From CAZHOV01 sp964534315 (lineage in GTDB: Bacteria; Bacteroidota; Bacteroidia; Chitinophagales; Saprospiraceae), in the NCBI GenBank assembly GCA_964534315.1, contig CAZHOV010000112.1, forward strand, positions 1 through 19,138: a stretch of DNA of 19,138 bases. The letters run 5' to 3'. The stretch's first letter is position 1, and every line of letters begins with the position of its first letter. Positions 15,988-19,138 of this stretch are shown here, piece by piece. The position numbers and the translations under genes are program-made. The notes below the pieces were generated by a model that worked only from the letters and a program-made list of their open reading frames with translations, had not been told where the DNA came from and ran no database searches.

Positions 15988-17124
15988 ATGCCCCTAAAAT
16001 TTTCAATTCATTGTCAAGATGATCACTCAAGTGCCCGTACCGGAGTTGTAAAAACGGACCACGGCTTAATAGAAACTCCTATTTTTATGCCGGTAGGCAC
16101 AGCGGGTACAGTCAAAGGAGTCCAAAAAAGAGATTTGAAAGAACAAATCGGAGCCCAAATAATTCTTGGCAATACTTATCACCTCTATTTGAGACCCGGA
16201 GTGGAGGTATTGCAGCAAGCTGGAGGTCTTCATCGATTTATCCATTGGGATCGTCCGATATTGACAGATAGCGGCGGCTATCAAGTGTATTCCTTGAGTC
16301 AAAGCAGAAAGATCAAAGAAGAAGGAGTCGTCTTTCAATCTCATATAGACGGGTCTTCACATACTTTCAGCCCCGAATCAGCCATCGAAATACAACGCGC
16401 TATCGGAGCAGACATAATCATGGCGTTTGATGAGTGCACGCCCTATCCCTGTGAATACAATTATGCTAAAAGCTCTATGGAGCTAACACACCGTTGGTTG
16501 AAGCGATGTATTCAGCATTTTGAGCAAACCAAACCACACTATGGTTACGAGCAAACCTTGGCCCCGATCGTGCAAGGCAGCACCTATAAGGATTTACGGA
16601 TAGCATCGGCTAAATTTGTGTCAGACCAGGAAATGGCCATAAATGCAATAGGCGGACTATCTGTTGGCGAACCTGCTGAAGAGATGTATGAAATGACCGA
16701 AATTGTATGCAACGAACTCCCTAAAGATAAACCCCGGTACTTGATGGGAGTGGGTACGCCAGATAATTTACTGGAGTGCATTGCTCTGGGGGTTGATATG
16801 TTTGACTGTGTTCTACCTACGCGTAATGCCAGACATGGGCTGCTGTATACCTCGGAAGGGTCAATCAATATAAAGAATGAAAAATGGAAATTTGATTATT
16901 CCCCTATTGATGAGTATAATCCTTCTTTGGCTAGTCAACAACATTCAAAAGCCTATCTAAGGCATTTGATCTTATCTAAAGAACTGCTGGGAGCACAGAT
17001 TGCAAGTCTACACAATTTAAGTTTCTATTTGTGGTTAGTAAAAGAAGCCAGAAAGAGAATAGAAGGAGGGGACTTTTTAAGCTGGAAAAAAGAAATAGTC
17101 GGTAAATTAAAAAATCGGCTATAA
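15988..17124 (+). CDS. tgt: tRNA-guanine(34) transglycosylase
   Basis: Exchanges guanine 34 of GUN-anticodon tRNAs for preQ1, the first tRNA-bound step of queuosine synthesis. 378 aa, normal length. Catalytic residues are present: Asp94 in TDSGGYQVYSLS, Asp273 in DMFDCVLPTRNARHG, plus GGLSVGEP and MGVGTP. The zinc site is not: where E. coli has CxCxxC the sequence is SPIDEYNPSLAS (residues 305-316) with no cysteine, although the zinc histidine equivalent (His342 in LHNL) remains. Similar cysteine-free versions occur, to my recollection, in Flavobacteriia, so this is probably a lineage trait and not damage. It lies 4 nt after rodA and 30 nt before the permease. Confidence 0.96.
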   Translation: MPLKFSIHCQDDHSSARTGVVKTDHGLIETPIFMPVGTAGTVKGVQKRDLKEQIGAQIILGNTYHLYLRPGVEVLQQAGGLHRFIHWDRPILTDSGGYQVYSLSQSRKIKEEGVVFQSHIDGSSHTFSPESAIEIQRAIGADIIMAFDECTPYPCEYNYAKSSMELTHRWLKRCIQHFEQTKPHYGYEQTLAPIVQGSTYKDLRIASAKFVSDQEMAINAIGGLSVGEPAEEMYEMTEIVCNELPKDKPRYLMGVGTPDNLLECIALGVDMFDCVLPTRNARHGLLYTSEGSINIKNEKWKFDYSPIDEYNPSLASQQHSKAYLRHLILSKELLGAQIASLHNLSFYLWLVKEARKRIEGGDFLSWKKEIVGKLKNRL

Positions 17125-17154
17125 CTGGAGAAGGCGCTACAACTTCGGAAATAA

Positions 17155-18237
17155 ATGATCAAAATAATCGATAAATACATAGTGGTTAAATACCTTCAGA
17201 CCTTTTTTTTTACGGTCTTGATCTTCTCTATGATAGGGGTAGTGATCGATTTTAGTGATAAGGTGGAGGAGTTTATTGATAAATCCATTCCTCTAAAACT
17301 AGTTGTTTTTGATTACTATCTGAATTGGATGTTGTGGCTTAATGGTTTACTATTTCCGCTTTACGCGATGATCGCTGTTATTTTTTTTACATCCAGGCTT
17401 GCTTTCAATTCAGAGATCATATCCATTTTGAATGCAGGGGTAAGTTTTAAGCGTCTCTTGGTATCTTATTTTATGGGAGCAGGAATAATTTTTATCCTTC
17501 ATTTTGTAGGTAACCACTATGTTATTCCGCTTGGAAATAAAGTGCATTTTGATTTTCAGAATAAATATATATGGGAAAAAATCAGTGATAAAGGTAAGAA
17601 GAGTAACGTGCATATTTTCATTGGCCCTGAAGCCAAAATATACGTAAATTATTTTAGTAGAGATTCAGTAATTACTGACTTGAGATTGGAGAAAATACGG
17701 GATAATAAGGTAGTTTCCCTACTGAGAGCTAAAAGGGCAGAGTGGAAGGGCCCGCCCAATAAATGGTTGCTCAAAAACTATGAGCGCCGAAAATTTAGGG
17801 GCATGAAAGAGACTATAGAAACCGGAGAGGAACTCGATACCATCATCAACATGTCGCCGGCTGATTTTGTAGAGTATACCAATCAAAAAGAAATGATGAC
17901 GACTCCGGAGTTGCAGGCGTATATTGCGAAGGAGCGGGAAAGGGCCGCAAGAAATTTGAAAACCTATGAAGTTGAATTATTCCGGAGGTCGGCAGATCCT
18001 TTCACCATTTTGATCTTAACGGTAATCGGAGTCTCTGTGGCTTCGCGCAAGGTGAGGGGAGGCGTTGGTTTACACTTGGCTCTAGGAATAAGCATAGGTG
18101 CAATATTTATTTTTCTATCTCGTTTTTCTGAAACTTTTGCGATCAATCAATCCCTCCCGGCGATCCTCGGAGTATGGCTTCCCAATATAGTATTTGGTGT
18201 AATTGCCTTCATATTGTTCTTGCTTGCACAAAAATAA
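17155..18237 (+). CDS. LptF/LptG-family permease
   Basis: Inner-membrane subunit of the LPS transport ABC system (LptB2FG) that extracts lipopolysaccharide and passes it to the periplasmic bridge. 360 aa (PF03739). Three N-terminal hydrophobic helices (about 13-33, 55-80, 98-125), a periplasmic beta-jellyroll-like domain of about 140 residues, then three C-terminal helices (about 282-300, 304-328, 333-357). LDKY-like opening IIDKYIVVKYLQTF and SADPFTILILTVIGVSVASRKVRGG are family hallmarks. I cannot decide between LptF and LptG; the second permease and LptB are not in the window. It closes the deoC cluster, 30 nt after tgt; tgt-permease adjacency is common in Bacteroidota. Confidence 0.92.
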   Translation: MIKIIDKYIVVKYLQTFFFTVLIFSMIGVVIDFSDKVEEFIDKSIPLKLVVFDYYLNWMLWLNGLLFPLYAMIAVIFFTSRLAFNSEIISILNAGVSFKRLLVSYFMGAGIIFILHFVGNHYVIPLGNKVHFDFQNKYIWEKISDKGKKSNVHIFIGPEAKIYVNYFSRDSVITDLRLEKIRDNKVVSLLRAKRAEWKGPPNKWLLKNYERRKFRGMKETIETGEELDTIINMSPADFVEYTNQKEMMTTPELQAYIAKERERAARNLKTYEVELFRRSADPFTILILTVIGVSVASRKVRGGVGLHLALGISIGAIFIFLSRFSETFAINQSLPAILGVWLPNIVFGVIAFILFLLAQK

Positions 18238-18403
18238 TACAGATGTCTACTGGAGGACTAATTTTCAATTTTTTTTGAAAGTTGCAAAAATTAAGAAAAT
18301 TTTAATACTTTATTAAGTAATTGAAAAACAGTTATTTAAGATCATTTCTTCTCTTTATTGCACAAAATATTGTTTGGGTTCAAACGTTTTGTTTGAGTTT
18401 GGG

Positions 18404-18434
18404 TTGGAATTTGTTAAACAAAATTGTATATTTG
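18404..18434 (+). promoter_or_regulatory. Bacteroidota-type promoter of the ECF sigma gene
   Basis: TTG at 18404-18406 and TATATTTG at 18427-18434 are separated by 20 nt, fitting the TTG-(17-23)-TAnnTTTG consensus of Bacteroidota primary sigma promoters. Start of transcription would be near 18440, about 25 nt before the ATG. Just upstream, TCAAAC and GTTTGA (18380-18396) form a small inverted repeat that could be regulatory. Confidence 0.6.
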
Positions 18435-18464
18435 TACCATTGAAGAGAAACTAAAATTTCCATT

Positions 18465-19019
18465 ATGTCCACTATAGAATTCAATAGTAATTTTAACAAG
18501 TTATCTTCTCTACTTCATTCGTTTGCTTACAACCTGACGAAGAATAGTGAAGATGCCAAAGATTTGTTTCAGGAAACAGCTTTCCGGGCACTTACCAACA
18601 AAGATAAGTTTCGGCCAGGTACGAACTTCAAAGCCTGGTTGTTTACGATTATGAAGAATATATTCATCAATAATTATCGTAAGAAAATGAAAGCAAATAC
18701 GATAATGGATTCTACTGATAATTTATACTATATCAACTCGGGTAGCGTGGTTATCGGTAATAAGGCGGAGTCCAACATCATGATGAATGAACTGGGTAAG
18801 ATCATTGACGAACTTGATGAAAGTATCCGGATTCCGTTTCTAATGCATTATGAAGGATATAAGTATCAAGAAATTGCTGACGAACTTGAGTTACCATTAG
18901 GTACTGTCAAGAGTCGTATATTTTTTGCCAGGAAAGAATTGAAAGATATTATCAACAGCCGATACGATGAATTGGGGAAGATCCGAGAGCTAAACAAGCA
19001 AAAAAAGAAAGCAAAATAA
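18465..19019 (+). CDS. ECF (group 4) RNA polymerase sigma factor
   Basis: 184-aa sigma-70 family factor with only regions 2 and 4. Region 2 spans about residues 8-75 (SFAYNLTKNSEDAKDLFQET, then FRPGTNFKAWLFTIMKNIFINNYRK). Region 4 spans about 115-165 (IRIPFLMHYEGYKYQEIADELELPLGTVKSRIFFARKEL), a clear helix-turn-helix. The C-terminal tail is basic (Lys-rich). Such factors redirect RNA polymerase to stress or envelope regulons and are often followed by an anti-sigma gene; here only 119 nt remain before the window ends, so the partner cannot be seen. The promoter upstream looks like a primary-sigma promoter, not an obvious autoregulated one. Confidence 0.95.
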   Translation: MSTIEFNSNFNKLSSLLHSFAYNLTKNSEDAKDLFQETAFRALTNKDKFRPGTNFKAWLFTIMKNIFINNYRKKMKANTIMDSTDNLYYINSGSVVIGNKAESNIMMNELGKIIDELDESIRIPFLMHYEGYKYQEIADELELPLGTVKSRIFFARKELKDIINSRYDELGKIRELNKQKKKAK

Positions 19020-19036
19020 TTTTCAAGAGAAAGTCT

Positions 19037-19066
19037 GGAAGCATATTGGTATTTTGAGATGCTTCC
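19037..19066. terminator. Hairpin after the sigma gene, possible terminator
   Basis: GGAAGCAT (19037-19044) pairs with ATGCTTCC (19059-19066) across a 14-nt loop, starting 18 nt after the stop codon. The plus-strand sequence after it is GAAAAAACTG, without a U-tract, so it is not a classical intrinsic terminator; it may stabilise the mRNA 3' end. Confidence 0.35.
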
Positions 19067-19090
19067 GAAAAAACTGTTTCTAATTTATTA

Positions 19091-19138
19091 ACTGATCTTT
19101 CGCAAGCGAAAGATTTGTAAAATTGCAAAATATTATTA
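19091..19138. repeat. Right copy of 48-bp terminal inverted repeat
   Basis: Reverse complement of 6-53, identical over all 48 bases, and ending exactly at the last base of the window. The internal imperfect palindrome is at 19095-19114, with central AA in place of TT as expected for inverted orientation. It lies 71 nt after the ECF sigma gene. Because the window ends with the repeat, its true outer limit is unknown. Confidence 0.9.

Noticed and set aside
18258..18285. TTTCAA/TTGAAA hairpin after the LptF/G gene
   Set aside because: Entirely AT-rich with a homopolymer loop; easily expected by chance in this composition.
1..19138. A 19-kb transposon or mobile island bounded by the 48-bp inverted repeats
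   Set aside because: All genes inside are core functions (secA, nadK, tgt, rodA, lpt permease) in ordinary operons; there is no transposase, integrase or target-site duplication visible.

Overview
The window reads as chromosomal housekeeping DNA of a Bacteroidota bacterium, AT-rich and probably of Saprospiria or a related class; the class is only a guess. The support is: a secreted protein with the gliding/type IX secretion C-terminal domain (CHU_C type), a 1103-residue SecA with the enlarged form usual in this phylum, promoter boxes of the form TAnnTTTG, mostly absent Shine-Dalgarno sequences, and a targeting-signal set (SPII lipobox, beta-barrel C-terminal Phe) of a diderm. I see no tRNA, rRNA, CRISPR array, transposase, integrase or phage gene.

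Layout from left to right. (1) 134-1384, a GAF + SpoIIE/RsbU-type PP2C phosphatase, followed by a 385-nt gap with unusually strong inverted repeats. (2) 1770-2603, a TM2-TPR-SHOCT membrane protein. (3) 2743-3402, a CBS-pair protein, followed by a probable terminator. (4) 3547-7274, a compact four-gene unit: single-POTRA Omp85-like outer-membrane protein, NAD kinase, a cyclase-family hydrolase and an unknown membrane protein, separated by 5, 1 and -1 nt. (5) On the minus strand, a lipoprotein (9063-9812) and a T9SS-type secreted protein (7299-9041) form a two-gene unit convergent with unit 4. (6) secA (9958-13269) diverges from that unit across a 145-nt spacer holding two facing promoter-like boxes. 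(7) 13462-18237 is a five-gene co-directional cluster: deoC, SPOR-domain protein, rodA, tgt and an LptF/LptG-type permease, with spacers of 3, 23, 4 and 30 nt. (8) 18465-19019, an ECF sigma factor with the best promoter in the window.

Much of the window serves the cell envelope: protein export (SecA), outer-membrane protein biogenesis or function (Omp85-like), LPS transport (LptF/G), peptidoglycan elongation (RodA, SPOR protein) and surface secretion (CHU_C protein). NAD kinase, DeoC and Tgt are ordinary metabolic or tRNA-modification genes carried in the same operons.

The strongest unexplained signal is not a gene. The two ends of the window carry the same 48-bp sequence in inverted orientation (6-53 and 19091-19138), each with an internal hairpin. 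Because everything between is core genome, I read this as a dispersed repeat that stopped the assembly at both ends, not as a transposon. Other points worth a second look are an 18-bp perfect stem in the 1385-1769 gap, a queuine/preQ1 tRNA transglycosylase lacking the three zinc cysteines, and the palindromic pair of promoter boxes upstream of secA. I did not find a convincing new defence or mobile system.
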